This document shows, piece after piece, positions 34,861-44,137 of a DNA stretch of 64,000 nucleotides; within the stretch, counting starts at the first letter, position 1; every line of letters starts with the position of its first letter. This DNA is from Geodermatophilus poikilotrophus. Lineage in GTDB: Bacteria > Actinomycetota > Actinomycetes > Mycobacteriales > Geodermatophilaceae. The position numbers were made by a program, and so were the translations under genes. Under the pieces are notes generated by a model, which was not told the origin of the DNA, searched no databases, and saw only the letters and a list, made by a program, of their open reading frames with translations. Location: the NCBI RefSeq assembly GCF_900111455.1, contig NZ_FOIE01000005.1:248001-312000 (forward strand), read 5' to 3'.

Positions 34861-35600
34861 CCGCGGCATCGCGTCGTCGAGTACAGGTGGCTGTCGGGGA
34901 ACTCCGCCGCCGCGAGCACCGGGCCCACGACCACCACCGCCGTCCGCTTCACGCCCGCCGCCTCGACCTGCCCGGCGATGTCCGCGAGCGTGCCGCGCAG
35001 CACCAGCTCGTCGTCCCGGCTGGCGCGGGCGACCACGGCGACCGGGCCGTCGTCCCCGTAATGCTCGGCCAGCTCCGGCGCGAGCTCGGCGATCCGCTGG
35101 ACGGCGAGGTGCAGCACCAGCGTCGCGCCGGTGGCCGCGTAGGCGGCGAGCTGCTCGCCGGGCGGCATCGGGGTGGACCGGGCGCTGGTCCGGGTGAGGA
35201 CGACGGTCTGCCCGACCCCCGGCACGGTCAGCTCCCGCTTGAGCGCCGCCGCGGCCGCGGCGAACGCCGGGACGCCGGGCACGACCTCGTAGGGCACCCC
35301 GGCCGCGTCGAGCCGGCGCATCTGCTCGGCCACGGCGCTCCAGAGCGACGGGTCACCGGAGTGCAGCCGCGCCACGTCGAGGCCGGCCTCGTGCGCGGCG
35401 ACCAGCTCGGCGGTGATCTGGTCGAGGTCGAGGTCTGCGGTGTCGACCAGCCGCGCGCCCGCCGGCGCGGTGTCGAGCAGCTCGCGGGGCACGAGCGCGC
35501 CGGCGTACAGGCAGACCGGCGCCGACGCGATCAGCCGCGCCGCCCGCAGCGTGACGAGGTCCGCCGCGCCCGGCCCGGCCCCGATGAAGTGGACCGTCAT
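34857..35600 (-). CDS. cobM: Precorrin-4 C11-methyltransferase
   Basis: A 247-residue SAM-dependent methyltransferase. HFIGAGPGAADLVTLRAARLI, ARLHSGDPSLWSAVAEQM and EVVPGVPAFAAAAAALKRELTVPGV are typical of CobM/CbiF. The ATG overlaps the cobL stop (ATGA), so the two are translated together. Last gene of def-cobL-cobM, converging on cbiD. Confidence 0.96.
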   Translation of the reverse strand: MTVHFIGAGPGAADLVTLRAARLIASAPVCLYAGALVPRELLDTAPAGARLVDTADLDLDQITAELVAAHEAGLDVARLHSGDPSLWSAVAEQMRRLDAAGVPYEVVPGVPAFAAAAAALKRELTVPGVGQTVVLTRTSARSTPMPPGEQLAAYAATGATLVLHLAVQRIAELAPELAEHYGDDGPVAVVARASRDDELVLRGTLADIAGQVEAAGVKRTAVVVVGPVLAAAEFPDSHLYSTTRCRG

Positions 35601-36808
35601 GGCCTGGTCACGCTCCAGATCGTCACGGGCATGGCCGGCCGCCAGCCGGTGTAGCCGCCGACCGGCGCCGCGTGCGCGACCGACAGCCGGGTCAGCTCGC
35701 CGCCGACCCGCGACCGCCACGCGGCCAGCACCGCCTCGCCCTCGACGGTCACCGCGTTGGCCACCAGCCGGCCGCCCGGGCGCAGCGCGGCCCAGCAGGT
35801 CTCCGGCAGCGCCTCGCTGGTCAGCCCGCCGCCGACGAACACCGCGTCCGGCTCGGGCAGCCGGTCGAGCGCGGCCGGCGCGCGGCCGTGGACCACCTGC
35901 AGCCCGGGGACGCCGAGGCGCGCGGCGTTCTCCGCGATCCGGCGCGCCCGCTCGGCCGACGACTCCACGGCGACCGCCCGGCAGGACGGGTGCACCCGCA
36001 TCCACTCGATGCCGATCGAGCCGGCCCCGGCACCGACGTCCCACAGCAGCTGCCCGGGCACGGGCGCGAGCCGGGCCAGGGTGACCGCGCGGACGTCGCG
36101 CTTGGTCAGCTGGCCGTCGTGCGCGTACGCGTCGTCGGGCAGGCCGGGCACGGCGGGCAGCGGCTCGGTGCCGGGGTCGGCGACCACCTCGACGGCGGTG
36201 ACCACGAGGGGGTCGGTCCCGGCGTGCGGCCAGCCGGCGGCGGTGCCGCGGAAGCTCCGCTCGGCGGGCCCGTCCAGCTGGGCCAGCGCCACGACCCGGC
36301 TGGCGCCGTAGCCGTGCCCGGCCAGCAGCCGGGCGACCTCCGCGGGGGTGCCGCCGTCCGAGCCGAGCACCAGCAGCCGCCGGCCGGGGGTGACGTGCGC
36401 CGCGACCAGGTCGACCGGCCGGCCGACGACCGACACGACCTGCGTGTCCTCCACCGCCCAGCCCAGCCGGGCGCAGGCCAGCGTCACCGACGAGGGGCGC
36501 GGGAGCACCTCGACCGCACCCGCACCGTGCGACCGGACCAGCGAGGTGCCGACGCCGGACAGCATCGGGTCGCCGCTGGCGAGCACCACGACCCGGCGGC
36601 CCGGGTGCTCCCCGAGCAGGCCGGCCAGCGCCGGGCCCATCGGCGAGGGCCAGGGCACCCGCTCGGCGGGCACGTCGTCCGGCACGAGCGCCAGCTGGCG
36701 GGCGCTGCCGCGCAGCACGTCGGCGTCCTCGACCGCCCGGCGGGCCCGCGGCGAGAGCCCGTCCCAGCCGTCCGCGCCGATGCCGACGACCACGACCGGC
36801 GTGCTCAC
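35597..36808 (-). CDS. cobL: Precorrin-6B C5,15-methyltransferase (decarboxylating)
   Basis: A 403-residue two-domain enzyme. The N-terminal CbiE-like domain (VVGIGADGWDGLSPRARRAV, VVLASGDPMLSGVGTSLV) methylates C5. The C-terminal CbiT-like domain (LTKRDVRAVTLARLAPVPGQLLWDVGAGAGSIGIEW) methylates C15 and removes the C12 acetate carboxyl group. The full-length fusion is the aerobic-type form. GTG start overlapping the def stop. Confidence 0.96.
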   Translation of the reverse strand: MSTPVVVVGIGADGWDGLSPRARRAVEDADVLRGSARQLALVPDDVPAERVPWPSPMGPALAGLLGEHPGRRVVVLASGDPMLSGVGTSLVRSHGAGAVEVLPRPSSVTLACARLGWAVEDTQVVSVVGRPVDLVAAHVTPGRRLLVLGSDGGTPAEVARLLAGHGYGASRVVALAQLDGPAERSFRGTAAGWPHAGTDPLVVTAVEVVADPGTEPLPAVPGLPDDAYAHDGQLTKRDVRAVTLARLAPVPGQLLWDVGAGAGSIGIEWMRVHPSCRAVAVESSAERARRIAENAARLGVPGLQVVHGRAPAALDRLPEPDAVFVGGGLTSEALPETCWAALRPGGRLVANAVTVEGEAVLAAWRSRVGGELTRLSVAHAAPVGGYTGWRPAMPVTIWSVTRP

Positions 36809-37362
36809 GCGGGCAGCTGCCCGCTCGGGCCGGCCGCCTCGGCGAGCAGCCGCTCGCGCAGCTCCTCGGGCAGCCGGTCGACGTACACGGTCCCGTCGAG
36901 GTGGTCGACCTCGTGCTGCAGGCAGCGCGCGGCCATCCCGGTGGCCTCGATCGACACCGGCGCACCGTCCGCGTCGACGCCGTCCACCCGGGCGCGGAAG
37001 GCACGCGGCAGCTCCGCGTAGGGGCCGGGCACCGAGAGACAGCCCTCCTCGGTGACCTCCTCGGCCGGCTCGCCCTCGCGCGGCTCCAGCACGGTCAGCT
37101 CGGGGTTCACCACGTAGCCGACGACGTCCTCGCCGCCGGCGTCCGGGCAGTCGATGACGAACACGCGCGCGTCGACGCCGATCTGGTTGGCCGCCAGGCC
37201 CACGCCATCGGCGGCCTCCATCGACGCGAACATGTCGAGGACCAAGCGGCGCAGGTCCTTGCCGAACGCGGTCACCGGGGCGCACGGGCGGTGCAGGACC
37301 GGGTTGCTGCCGTAGGTGACGATCGGCCGGGCGACGCCGCTGTAACGGCCGGGCAGGCGCAT
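36805..37362 (-). CDS. def: Peptide deformylase
   Basis: A 185-residue metalloenzyme that removes formyl groups from nascent proteins. All three motifs are intact: GVGLAANQIG, EGCLSVPG with the ligand Cys, and HEVDHLDG with the two His ligands. It heads an operon with cobL and cobM and overlaps cobL by 4 bp, an unusual partner for a housekeeping gene. The ATG at 37360-37362 faces divergent cbiB across 35 bp. Confidence 0.97.
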   Translation of the reverse strand: MRLPGRYSGVARPIVTYGSNPVLHRPCAPVTAFGKDLRRLVLDMFASMEAADGVGLAANQIGVDARVFVIDCPDAGGEDVVGYVVNPELTVLEPREGEPAEEVTEEGCLSVPGPYAELPRAFRARVDGVDADGAPVSIEATGMAARCLQHEVDHLDGTVYVDRLPEELRERLLAEAAGPSGQLPA

Positions 37363-37397
37363 GACCGTCGATCCTAGGGACGGCGCCGGTTGGCACC

Positions 37398-38354
37398 ATG
37401 TGCCGCGTGCTGCTCCCGCGCGACCTGCCCACCGCCGCGGGGCTGGCCCTCGGCGCCGCCGCCGACCTGCTGCTGGCCGACCCGCGCCGGTGGCACCCGG
37501 TGGCCGGCTTCGGCCGGGCCGCCGCGGCCCTGGAGCGCCGGACCTGGCGCGACTCCCGCGCCGCCGGGGTCGCGCACGCGGGGCTGCTGACCGGGGCGGC
37601 GGCCGGCCTGGGCGTCGCGCTGGACCGCGCCACCCGCGGCCGGGCCGGAGCCCGCACCCTGGTCACCGCCGCCGCCACCTGGGCCGTGCTCGGCGGCACG
37701 TCCCTGGGCCGCGCCGGGACGGCGATGGCGCGCACCCTGGACGCCGGCGACCTGCCCGCCGCCCGTGCCCTGCTGCCCACCCTGGCCGGCCGGGACCCCG
37801 CCGGGCTGGAGGTCCCGGAACTGGCCCGCGCCACGGTCGAGTCGGTCGCGGAGAACACCTCGGACGCCGCCGTGGCGCCGCTGGTCTGGGGGGCGCTGGC
37901 CGGCCTGCCCGGCCTCCTCGGCTACCGCGCCGTCAACACCCTGGACGCGATGGTGGGCCACCGCTCGCCGCGGTACGCGCGCTTCGGCTGGGCGTCCGCG
38001 CGCGCCGACGACGTCGCCAACTGGCTGCCCGCCCGGCTGACCGCCGCGCTCACCGTGGCCACCGCGCCGCTGGCGGGGGGCTCGGCGCGCGCGGCGTGGA
38101 CGGTGTGGCACCGCGACGGCGCGGCCCACCCCTCGCCCAACGCCGGCCGGTGCGAGGCGGCGCTGGCCGGTGCCCTGGGCCTGCGGCTGGGCGGCCGCAA
38201 CGTCTACGGCAGCCGGGTGGAGGACCGTCCGGTCCTCGGCAGCGGGCGGTCGCCATCGGCGCGCGACGTCCCCCGCGCCGTGCGGCTCTCGCGCGCGGTG
38301 TGGACCGTGGCCGCCGCGCTCGCGGCGGTGGCCCGGGCACTGCCCCGCTCCTGA
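37398..38354 (+). CDS. cbiB: Adenosylcobinamide-phosphate synthase (CbiB/CobD)
   Basis: A 318-residue membrane enzyme that attaches aminopropanol phosphate (or a related amino alcohol) to adenosylcobyric acid. ADLLLADPRRWHPVAGFGR at the start, ATVESVAENTSDAAVAPLVWGALAG, GYRAVNTLDAMVGHRSPRYARFGWASARADDVANWLPAR, split by loops, and HPSPNAGRCEAALAGALGLRLGG are signature segments. Several hydrophobic helices. ATG 37398; GTG 37407 is an alternative. Confidence 0.95.
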   Translation: MCRVLLPRDLPTAAGLALGAAADLLLADPRRWHPVAGFGRAAAALERRTWRDSRAAGVAHAGLLTGAAAGLGVALDRATRGRAGARTLVTAAATWAVLGGTSLGRAGTAMARTLDAGDLPAARALLPTLAGRDPAGLEVPELARATVESVAENTSDAAVAPLVWGALAGLPGLLGYRAVNTLDAMVGHRSPRYARFGWASARADDVANWLPARLTAALTVATAPLAGGSARAAWTVWHRDGAAHPSPNAGRCEAALAGALGLRLGGRNVYGSRVEDRPVLGSGRSPSARDVPRAVRLSRAVWTVAAALAAVARALPRS

Positions 38355-38490
38355 CTCCACGCTGCTGCCCAACGCCGCTCCGTGACCGTCTCGGGACGGC
38401 GCACCGGGACACGCGGAACGGGGCACCAGATCGGCGTCGACGCCCGTGCGTGTCGCCGCAGGACGTCGTACGGTCCGAGGACACGGAGCG

Positions 38491-38513
38491 GCCGGTGACT
38501 TCCGGTCACCGGC
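38491..38513. promoter_or_regulatory. Perfect 9-bp-arm inverted repeat
   Basis: GCCGGTGAC and GTCACCGGC separated by TTCCG, 77 bp before the PAS-ANTAR gene, in a 235-bp intergenic space. It could be an operator for a dimeric regulator, or an RNA hairpin in the leader. The rest of this gap shows no gene. Confidence 0.45.
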
Positions 38514-38589
38514 ACACCGCGGTGGTCGAACACACGGCCGGCGGCGCCCCGGCCGGGCCGGCCCCGACGGCACACCCCATGGAGTCGAC

Positions 38590-39324
38590 ATGACCGCGAC
38601 CCATCCCCCCGCCTTGACGCGGAGCACGGCGCCTCGTGCCCGTCCCACCCCGCAGCCGGCACACAGCGCCTCCTCCCGGCGGCTGGCCGGCCGGTACCGC
38701 TACGACCGGCGCGCCGGCACGTGGACCTGGTCCCCGGAGATGTCCGCGCTCCTCAACGTGGCACGCAACGGCGCCCACCCGTGCACCGAGCTGCTGGTCC
38801 GCTCGATCCACCCGGGCGACCGGCCGCGGGCCCTCGACGCCATCTCCGGCGCCTGCTCCGCCGGCGTGCCCTTCGCCCTGCGGGTGCGGCTGGGCAGCCG
38901 GGGTGGGGTGGAACGCCCCGCCGTCCTCGTCGGCGAACCCGTCGTGGACGCGGCCGGGGCGGTCGACGCCCTCGAGGGCGTGCTCGTGGAGCTGCCGCCG
39001 GAGCCCCGCCCGTCGGCCGCCCGGCCGGGCGCAGGCGAGCCCGAGGACGACCGGGTGCAGGCCCTGGAGACCGAGGTGACGCAGCTGCGCACCGCGATGA
39101 GCAGCCGGGCGGCGATCGAGCAGGCCAAGGGCATCCTCATGCTGCTCACCAGCTGCGGCGAGCAGGTGGCCTTCGACCTGCTGGCGCACATCTCGAGCAA
39201 CTCGCACCGCAAGGTGCGCGACGTCGCCGTGGCGATCGTCGAGTCGGCGGCCGGCCACGCCGGGCTGCCCCAGGACATCCAGGCGCTCATGCGCGACGTC
39301 TGCCCACCCCGCCCGCACCCCTGA
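38590..39324 (+). CDS. PAS-ANTAR transcription antitermination regulator
   Basis: A 244-residue protein. A PAS-like sensor fold ([34 protein letters not shown]) is at about 35-130. After a coiled stretch a C-terminal ANTAR RNA-binding domain ([27 protein letters not shown]) is at about 170-230. ANTAR proteins bind paired RNA hairpins and prevent termination; the target here is unknown. GGAG six bases before ATG 38590 supports the start; the frame upstream is only basic, low-complexity sequence. Confidence 0.88.
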   Translation: MTATHPPALTRSTAPRARPTPQPAHSASSRRLAGRYRYDRRAGTWTWSPEMSALLNVARNGAHPCTELLVRSIHPGDRPRALDAISGACSAGVPFALRVRLGSRGGVERPAVLVGEPVVDAAGAVDALEGVLVELPPEPRPSAARPGAGEPEDDRVQALETEVTQLRTAMSSRAAIEQAKGILMLLTSCGEQVAFDLLAHISSNSHRKVRDVAVAIVESAAGHAGLPQDIQALMRDVCPPRPHP

Positions 39325-39429
39325 GGGCGCGCCGTGCGCCCCGGGAGCCGGCCGCTCCTGGGGCGCACGGGATGATGCCGCTGTCGCCGGCGGCCGCCGG
39401 CGCCCCCGAGCCGAGAAGGGGGACGCGGC

Positions 39430-40089
39430 GTGCTCTACGTGGTCGTCCGGTTCCTGCTGCGCCCGTTGTTCCACGTCGTGCTGCGCATGCGCGTGACGGG
39501 GCGGGAGAACGTGCCGGCCACCGGCCCGGTGATCCTGGCCAGCAACCACCTGTCCTTCATCGACAGCATGGTCATCCCGCTGTCCGCGCCCCGCCGCGTG
39601 CACTACCTGGCCAAGGCCGAGTACTTCACCGGCACGGGCATCGGTGGCTGGCTGACCCGGACCCTGTTCACCGCGCTCGGCGCCATGCCGGTGCAGCGGC
39701 AGACGTCCCGGGCCGCGCAGGAGGCGCTGGACACCGCACTGGCCGTGCTGCGCCGCGGCGAGGGCTTCGGCATCTACCCGGAGGGCACGCGCTCGCGCGA
39801 CGGGCGGCTGGCCCGCGGCAAGACCGGGGTCGCCTGGCTGGCGCTCACCGCCGACTGCCCCGTCGTCCCCGTGGCCGTGCACGGCACGGACCGGGTGCAG
39901 CCGGTCGACTCCCGTTGGCCGCGGCCGCACAAGGTGTCGGTCACCTTCGGCGAGCCGCTGACGTTCCCCGAGCAGCGCGGGATGGCCGGCAACGGCCGGG
40001 CCCGCCGCGTGGTGACCGACCGGGTCATGGAGGCGATCGCCGAGCTCTCCGGTCAGGAGAAGGCCGGCTGGGGGCAGCCGGCGGCATGA
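39430..40089 (+). CDS. plsC: 1-acyl-sn-glycerol-3-phosphate acyltransferase
   Basis: A 219-residue membrane-associated acyltransferase. Motif [14 protein letters not shown] (NHxxxxD form), motif [15 protein letters not shown], and [13 protein letters not shown]. It makes phosphatidate-type precursors for membrane lipids. The GTG at 39430 follows GAAGGGGG. The stop overlaps the cobQ ATG by 4 bp, so this lipid gene leads the cobQ message. Confidence 0.92.
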   Translation: MLYVVVRFLLRPLFHVVLRMRVTGRENVPATGPVILASNHLSFIDSMVIPLSAPRRVHYLAKAEYFTGTGIGGWLTRTLFTALGAMPVQRQTSRAAQEALDTALAVLRRGEGFGIYPEGTRSRDGRLARGKTGVAWLALTADCPVVPVAVHGTDRVQPVDSRWPRPHKVSVTFGEPLTFPEQRGMAGNGRARRVVTDRVMEAIAELSGQEKAGWGQPAA

Positions 40090-41606
40090 GCGGCGCACTG
40101 CTCGTCGCCGGGACCACGTCGGATGCCGGCAAGTCGGTGGTGACCGCCGGCATCTGCCGCTGGCTGGTGCGCCAGGGGGTCTCGGTCGCCCCGTTCAAGG
40201 CGCAGAACATGAGCAACAACTCCATGGTCACCCCCGACGGCGCGGAGATCGGCCGGGCGCAGGTCATGCAGGCCGCCGCGGCCCGCGTCGAGCCCGAGGC
40301 GGCGATGAACCCGGTGCTGCTCAAGCCCGGGGGCGAGGACTCCAGCCAGGTCGTCGTCCTCGGCCGGGCCGTGGCCGACGTGACCGCGCTGTCCTACCGG
40401 CCGATGAAGGCCGCGCTGCTGGAGCAGGTGCTGGCCAGCCTCGAGGACCTGCGCGCGCGGTTCGACGTCGTCGTCTGCGAGGGCGCGGGCTCCCCCACCG
40501 AGATCAACCTGCGCGCCGACGACATCGCGAACATGGGGCTGGCCACCGCCGCCGGGCTGCCCGTGGTCGTCGTCGGTGACATCGACCGGGGCGGGGTCTT
40601 CCCGGCGCTCTACGGCACGGTCGCGCTCATGCCGCCGGCCGACCAGCGGCTGGTCGCCGGCTTCCTGGTGAACAAGTTCCGCGGCGACGTCCGCCTGCTC
40701 GCGCCCGGGCTGGACCAGCTCACCGCGCTCACCGGCCGCCCGACCCTCGGCGTGCTGCCCTGGCTGGCCGGCGCGGCGGTGGACGTGGAGGACTCCCTCG
40801 GCGTCCCGACCGGCGTCTCCTCCGCCGGCCCGCCGCACGGCGAGGAGGTGCTGCGGGTCGCCGTCGCCCGGCTGCCGCGGCTGTCCAACTTCACCGACCT
40901 CGACGCGCTGGCCGCCGAGCCGGGGGTGCTGGTCCGCTACGCGACCACCCCCGAGGAGCTGGCCGACGCCGACCTGGTCGTGCTGCCCGGCACCCGCGCC
41001 ACGGTCGCCGACCTGGGCTGGCTGCGCGCCACCGGCCTGGCCGACGCCGTGGTCCGGCACGCCGCCGCCGGCCGGGCGGTGCTCGGCGTCTGCGGCGGTC
41101 ACCAGATGCTGGCCCGGACGATCACCGACGACGTCGAGTCCCGGGCCGGCACGGTGCCCGGGCTCGGGCTGCTGCCGGCCGACGTCCGCTTCGCGCCGGA
41201 GAAGACCCTCGGCCGGCCGGCCGGGACGGCGTGGGGGGAGCCGGTGCGCGGCTACGAGATCCACCACGGAGTGGTCACCGTGGACTGGCTCTCCTCCGAC
41301 CTGCCTGCCGAGCCCTTCCTCGACGGCGCCCGCGCCGGGTCGGTCTTCGGCACCACCTGGCACGGGGCGCTGGAGGTCGACGGCTTCCGGCGCGCGTTCC
41401 TCGCCGAGGTCGCCCGGGTGGCCGGACGGCGGTTCGTGGCGGCGCCGGACACCGACTTCGCCGCCGTCCGCGAACGGCGGCTGGACGCCCTCGGCGACCT
41501 GGTCGCCGAGCACGCCGACACCGACGCGCTGTGGCGGCTGCTCGAGGACGGCGTCCCCGACGGCCTGCCGGTGCTCCCGCCCGGGGACGCGCTCAGCCCT
41601 CGGTGA
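40086..41606 (+). CDS. cobQ: Cobyric acid synthase
   Basis: A 506-residue glutamine-dependent amidase that amidates positions b, d, e and g of adenosylcobyrinate a,c-diamide. The N-terminal dethiobiotin-synthase-like domain has [14 protein letters not shown], and [17 protein letters not shown] follows. The C-terminal class I glutamine amidotransferase has GVCGGHQML with the nucleophile Cys and a late His in GYEIHHG. Coupled to plsC by ATGA. Its last 14 bp overlap the opposite thioesterase gene. Confidence 0.96.
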   Translation: MSGALLVAGTTSDAGKSVVTAGICRWLVRQGVSVAPFKAQNMSNNSMVTPDGAEIGRAQVMQAAAARVEPEAAMNPVLLKPGGEDSSQVVVLGRAVADVTALSYRPMKAALLEQVLASLEDLRARFDVVVCEGAGSPTEINLRADDIANMGLATAAGLPVVVVGDIDRGGVFPALYGTVALMPPADQRLVAGFLVNKFRGDVRLLAPGLDQLTALTGRPTLGVLPWLAGAAVDVEDSLGVPTGVSSAGPPHGEEVLRVAVARLPRLSNFTDLDALAAEPGVLVRYATTPEELADADLVVLPGTRATVADLGWLRATGLADAVVRHAAAGRAVLGVCGGHQMLARTITDDVESRAGTVPGLGLLPADVRFAPEKTLGRPAGTAWGEPVRGYEIHHGVVTVDWLSSDLPAEPFLDGARAGSVFGTTWHGALEVDGFRRAFLAEVARVAGRRFVAAPDTDFAAVRERRLDALGDLVAEHADTDALWRLLEDGVPDGLPVLPPGDALSPR

Positions 41607-41982
41607 GCCGGGCGCGCACGTCGTCCGGCCAGGGGGCGGCCACGCCGCCCGAGGCGCACACGTAGGTGGTGCGGACGACGCAGCAGACCTGTTCGCCGAC
41701 GCGGACGGTGAACCGGACCGTTACGCTGGTGCGGCCGACCCGCTCGGTCTCGGCGTCCACCGTGACGGTGTCGCCCCACCGCGCCGACGACGTCCACTCC
41801 AGGGAGCTGGCCTTGACCAGCGGGTCGATGCCGCGGGCGACCAGGTCCTCCCAGGGCAGGCCGTGCGCCGTCCACCAGTCGTAGGAGGCCTCGTCGGTCC
41901 AGGTCAGGTAGTGGGCGTTGAAGACGACGCCCTGCTGGTCGCACTCGACGTACCGGACCGGGGAGCTCCACCGTGCAGCCAC
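41593..41982 (-). CDS. Acyl-CoA thioesterase (4HBT/YbgC-FadM type)
   Basis: A 129-residue hot-dog fold protein. [29 protein letters not shown] holds the family's Asp and the YxEC-Q-G-V-N-Y pattern. The start is GTG 41980-41982. It hydrolyses an acyl-CoA, substrate unknown. It overlaps the end of cobQ tail to tail. Confidence 0.88.
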   Translation of the reverse strand: MAARWSSPVRYVECDQQGVVFNAHYLTWTDEASYDWWTAHGLPWEDLVARGIDPLVKASSLEWTSSARWGDTVTVDAETERVGRTSVTVRFTVRVGEQVCCVVRTTYVCASGGVAAPWPDDVRARLTEG

Positions 41983-42015
41983 GGCCGGTGACCGTAGCCC
42001 GGCTACCGTGTACCC

Positions 42016-42615
42016 GTGGACACCGCTCCGGACGTGCTGGCCGGTTACCGCCCACCCTCGCGGCTGGTGCAGGACAAGGTCGTCGACCACCTCGACCGGC
42101 ACTGCCGCGCCTTCATCGCGCTGTCGCCGTTCGCCACGCTGGCCACGGCCGGGGCCGACGGCTGGCCGGACGTCTCCCCGCGGGGCGGTGACCCGGGGTT
42201 CGCTAGGGTCCTCGACGAGCGGACCCTCGCCCTCCCGGACCGGCAGGGCAACAACCGGGTGGACAGCCTGCGCAACACCGTGGGCAACCCGCGGGCCGCT
42301 CTGCTGTTCTTCGTGCCCGGGTTCGAGGAGACGCTCAAGGTCTTCGGGACGACGACCCTCGTGGGCCCGGACGACCTCGGCGTGGACCTGACCGAGTTCG
42401 GCCGCCCGCCGCGGTCGGTGCTGGTGCTGACCGTCGAGCGGGCGTACTTCCAGTGCGGCAAGGCGGTCATGCGCTCGGGGCTGTGGGACCCGCAGCGGCA
42501 GGTCGAGCGCTCGACCTTCCCGTCGCTGGGCGAGGTGCTGCGCGACCACTGCGGGCTGAGCACGCCACTGCCCGGGCAGGAGGAGATGCGCGCGGAGCTG
42601 GCGCAGGAGCTCTGA
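42016..42615 (+). CDS. Pyridoxamine 5'-phosphate oxidase-like FMN-binding protein
   Basis: A 199-residue split-barrel protein. FIALSPFATLATAGADGWPDVSPRGGDPGF is the FMN-binding core of the MSMEG_1061-like PPOX group, and LPDRQGNNRVDSLRNTVGNPRAALLFFVPG continues it. YFQCGKAVMRSGLWDP near the C-terminus is conserved. It probably uses FMN or F420 with a small substrate. GTG start at 42016; a hairpin repeat follows the stop. Confidence 0.88.
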   Translation: MDTAPDVLAGYRPPSRLVQDKVVDHLDRHCRAFIALSPFATLATAGADGWPDVSPRGGDPGFARVLDERTLALPDRQGNNRVDSLRNTVGNPRAALLFFVPGFEETLKVFGTTTLVGPDDLGVDLTEFGRPPRSVLVLTVERAYFQCGKAVMRSGLWDPQRQVERSTFPSLGEVLRDHCGLSTPLPGQEEMRAELAQEL

Positions 42616-42720
42616 GGGAGGGCCTCCCTGCCACACCGTTCGCAGGCTCACGCCAGGCCCCGTCCCGAGGCTCGCCCTGAGCCCGCGAGGGGTGAGGAGG
42701 ACGGGGTCCTTCCGCCTGCG
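42616..42720. terminator. Dispersed hairpin repeat, copy d
   Basis: GGCCCCGTCC and GGACGGGGTCC arms, with an extra GGGAGGGCCTCCC stem just after the stop codon. It lies between two genes of the same direction and probably ends the PPOX transcript. Confidence 0.6.
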
Positions 42721-42762
42721 GGGAGGCCGGGATCCGTCGGTGGCCCGGCCTATCGTCCGCGC

Positions 42763-43188
42763 ATGGCCACCGACATCCAGATCGTGATCGACTGCGCCGA
42801 TCCGCACGGACAGGCCGACTGGTGGGCCGAGGTGCTCGGGTGGCAGGTCGAACCGCAGGACGAGGCCTTCATCCGCCGGATGGTGGCGACGGGCGCGGCG
42901 ACCGAGGCGGACACCACCACGCACCGCGGCGCGCTGGTCTGGAGCTCGGCCGCGGCGATCACCTCGCCCGACCCCCACCGGCCGCGGGTGCTCTTCCAGC
43001 GGGTCCCCGAGCCCAAGACCGTCAAGAACCGCGTGCACCTCGACGTGCACGTGGGTGCCGACCGGCGGGAGGACGAGGTCGCCCGCCTGCTGCGGCTCGG
43101 GGCGACCGAGCTCCACCGGCAGTCGCAGGGTCCGTTCGAGTGGGCGACCCTCACCGACCCCGAGGGCAACGAGTTCTGCGTCGCCTGA
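42763..43188 (+). CDS. VOC-family (glyoxalase-like) protein
   Basis: A 141-residue protein of two beta-alpha-beta-beta-beta modules. DIQIVIDCADPHGQADWWAEVLGW starts module one, VHLDVHVGADRREDEVARLL module two, and ATLTDPEGNEFCVA closes it. Glyoxalase/bleomycin-resistance superfamily of the glyoxalase_6 kind; substrate unknown. The stop is followed immediately by the short hairpin copy of the terminator family. Confidence 0.88.
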   Translation: MATDIQIVIDCADPHGQADWWAEVLGWQVEPQDEAFIRRMVATGAATEADTTTHRGALVWSSAAAITSPDPHRPRVLFQRVPEPKTVKNRVHLDVHVGADRREDEVARLLRLGATELHRQSQGPFEWATLTDPEGNEFCVA

Positions 43189-43207
43189 AGGAGGACCCCG
43201 TCCTCTC
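43189..43207. terminator. Dispersed hairpin repeat, copy e (minimal)
   Basis: GAGGAC-CCC-GTCCTC, a 6-bp stem with 3-nt loop, exactly between two convergent stop codons. It looks like the outer arms of the larger repeat with the middle deleted. Confidence 0.6.
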
Positions 43208-43405
43208 TCAGCCGACGCGCAGGTCGCGTGCCAGCTTCCGGTAGGCGACGGTGCGTTCGGCGACGGCCCGTCGGCGACCGCGCCGGCTCCGCCGGCCGGT
43301 GCCCAGGTACCGTGCGTCCTCCACGAGCTGGAAGGCGGCGAGCACGCTCGCCTTCACCTCGCGCCCCCGCGGCAGTGCAGGGGGAAGCGGCTCAGCCGAG
43401 GTCAT
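43208..43405 (-). CDS. Small basic hypothetical protein
   Basis: A 65-residue protein (ATG 43403-43405, preceded by a GGGGGG stretch). [48 protein letters not shown] is helical with a very basic centre, consistent with nucleic-acid binding, but I recognise no family. It is divergent from the solo PemK gene; there is no sign that it is the antitoxin. Confidence 0.5.
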   Translation of the reverse strand: MTSAEPLPPALPRGREVKASVLAAFQLVEDARYLGTGRRSRRGRRRAVAERTVAYRKLARDLRVG

Positions 43406-43571
43406 GGCGACCCCCCTCTCCCGGGGTCGGCCGTGCCCGGTCCCCGTACGGCCATGGTGCCCCTGTCTCGGCAGGTCCAACCGTGTTGGTGACGGATCGA
43501 CACCTGTGTGTCACACGGAACACCCGACCAGCACCACCCGCCCCACCGGGCACACCCGTACCGTGCCGGGC

Positions 43572-44132
43572 ATGGCCGGACCCTCCCTGCCCCGGGTGCT
43601 CAGGTCGCTGCTGCGCGCGGTCGTGCGGCCGCCCGCTCCCCGGCCCGGTCCGCCCGCGGACCGGTCCCGCCCACCCGCGGCCCGGCCCGCTCCGTCCGCC
43701 GCCCGCGGCCCCGGCGGCCCCGTCCGGGACCTCAGCGGCGGCCTGGACGGCGTCGACCTCGCCTTCCGCCCCCAGGACGACGGCGAGCCCGACCCGGGCG
43801 AGGTCGTGTGGGCGTGGGTGCCCTACGACGAGGGCGACGGCCGCGGCAAGGACCGCCCCGTGCTCGTCGTCGGCCGCCGGGGAGCCGACCTGGTCGGCCT
43901 GATGCTTTCCAGCCAGGACCACGACCGGGACGCCGCGGACGAGGCCCGGCACGGCCGCACCTGGATGGACGTCGGCCGCGGCGGCTGGGACCCGCGCGGG
44001 CGGCCCAGCGAGGTGCGCCTGGACCGCCTGCTGCTCCTGCCGCCCGGCTCGGCCCGCCGGGAGGGCGCGGCGCTCGGGCGGGCGGTCTTCGACGACGTGG
44101 TGACGGCGCTGCGCGCACTGCACCGCCGCTGA
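43572..44132 (+). CDS. Solo PemK/MazF-family protein
   Basis: A 186-residue protein. A Pro-rich basic N-terminus (about 60 residues) is followed by a MazF/PemK-type domain: GEVVWAWVPYDEGDGRGKDRPVLVVGR then MLSSQDHD and SEVRLDRLLLLPPGSARR. MazF proteins are RNases, usually paired with an antitoxin just upstream, but none is present here, so it may be a domesticated or orphan member. GTG 43563 is an alternative start. A GTGTG-T-CACAC palindrome lies at 43506-43516 in the divergent promoter space. Confidence 0.82.
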   Translation: MAGPSLPRVLRSLLRAVVRPPAPRPGPPADRSRPPAARPAPSAARGPGGPVRDLSGGLDGVDLAFRPQDDGEPDPGEVVWAWVPYDEGDGRGKDRPVLVVGRRGADLVGLMLSSQDHDRDAADEARHGRTWMDVGRGGWDPRGRPSEVRLDRLLLLPPGSARREGAALGRAVFDDVVTALRALHRR

Positions 44133-44137
44133 CCGCG

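Noticed and set aside
43208..43405. Antitoxin for the PemK/MazF protein
   Set aside because: The small gene is on the opposite strand, divergent and strongly basic, unlike MazE-type antitoxins.
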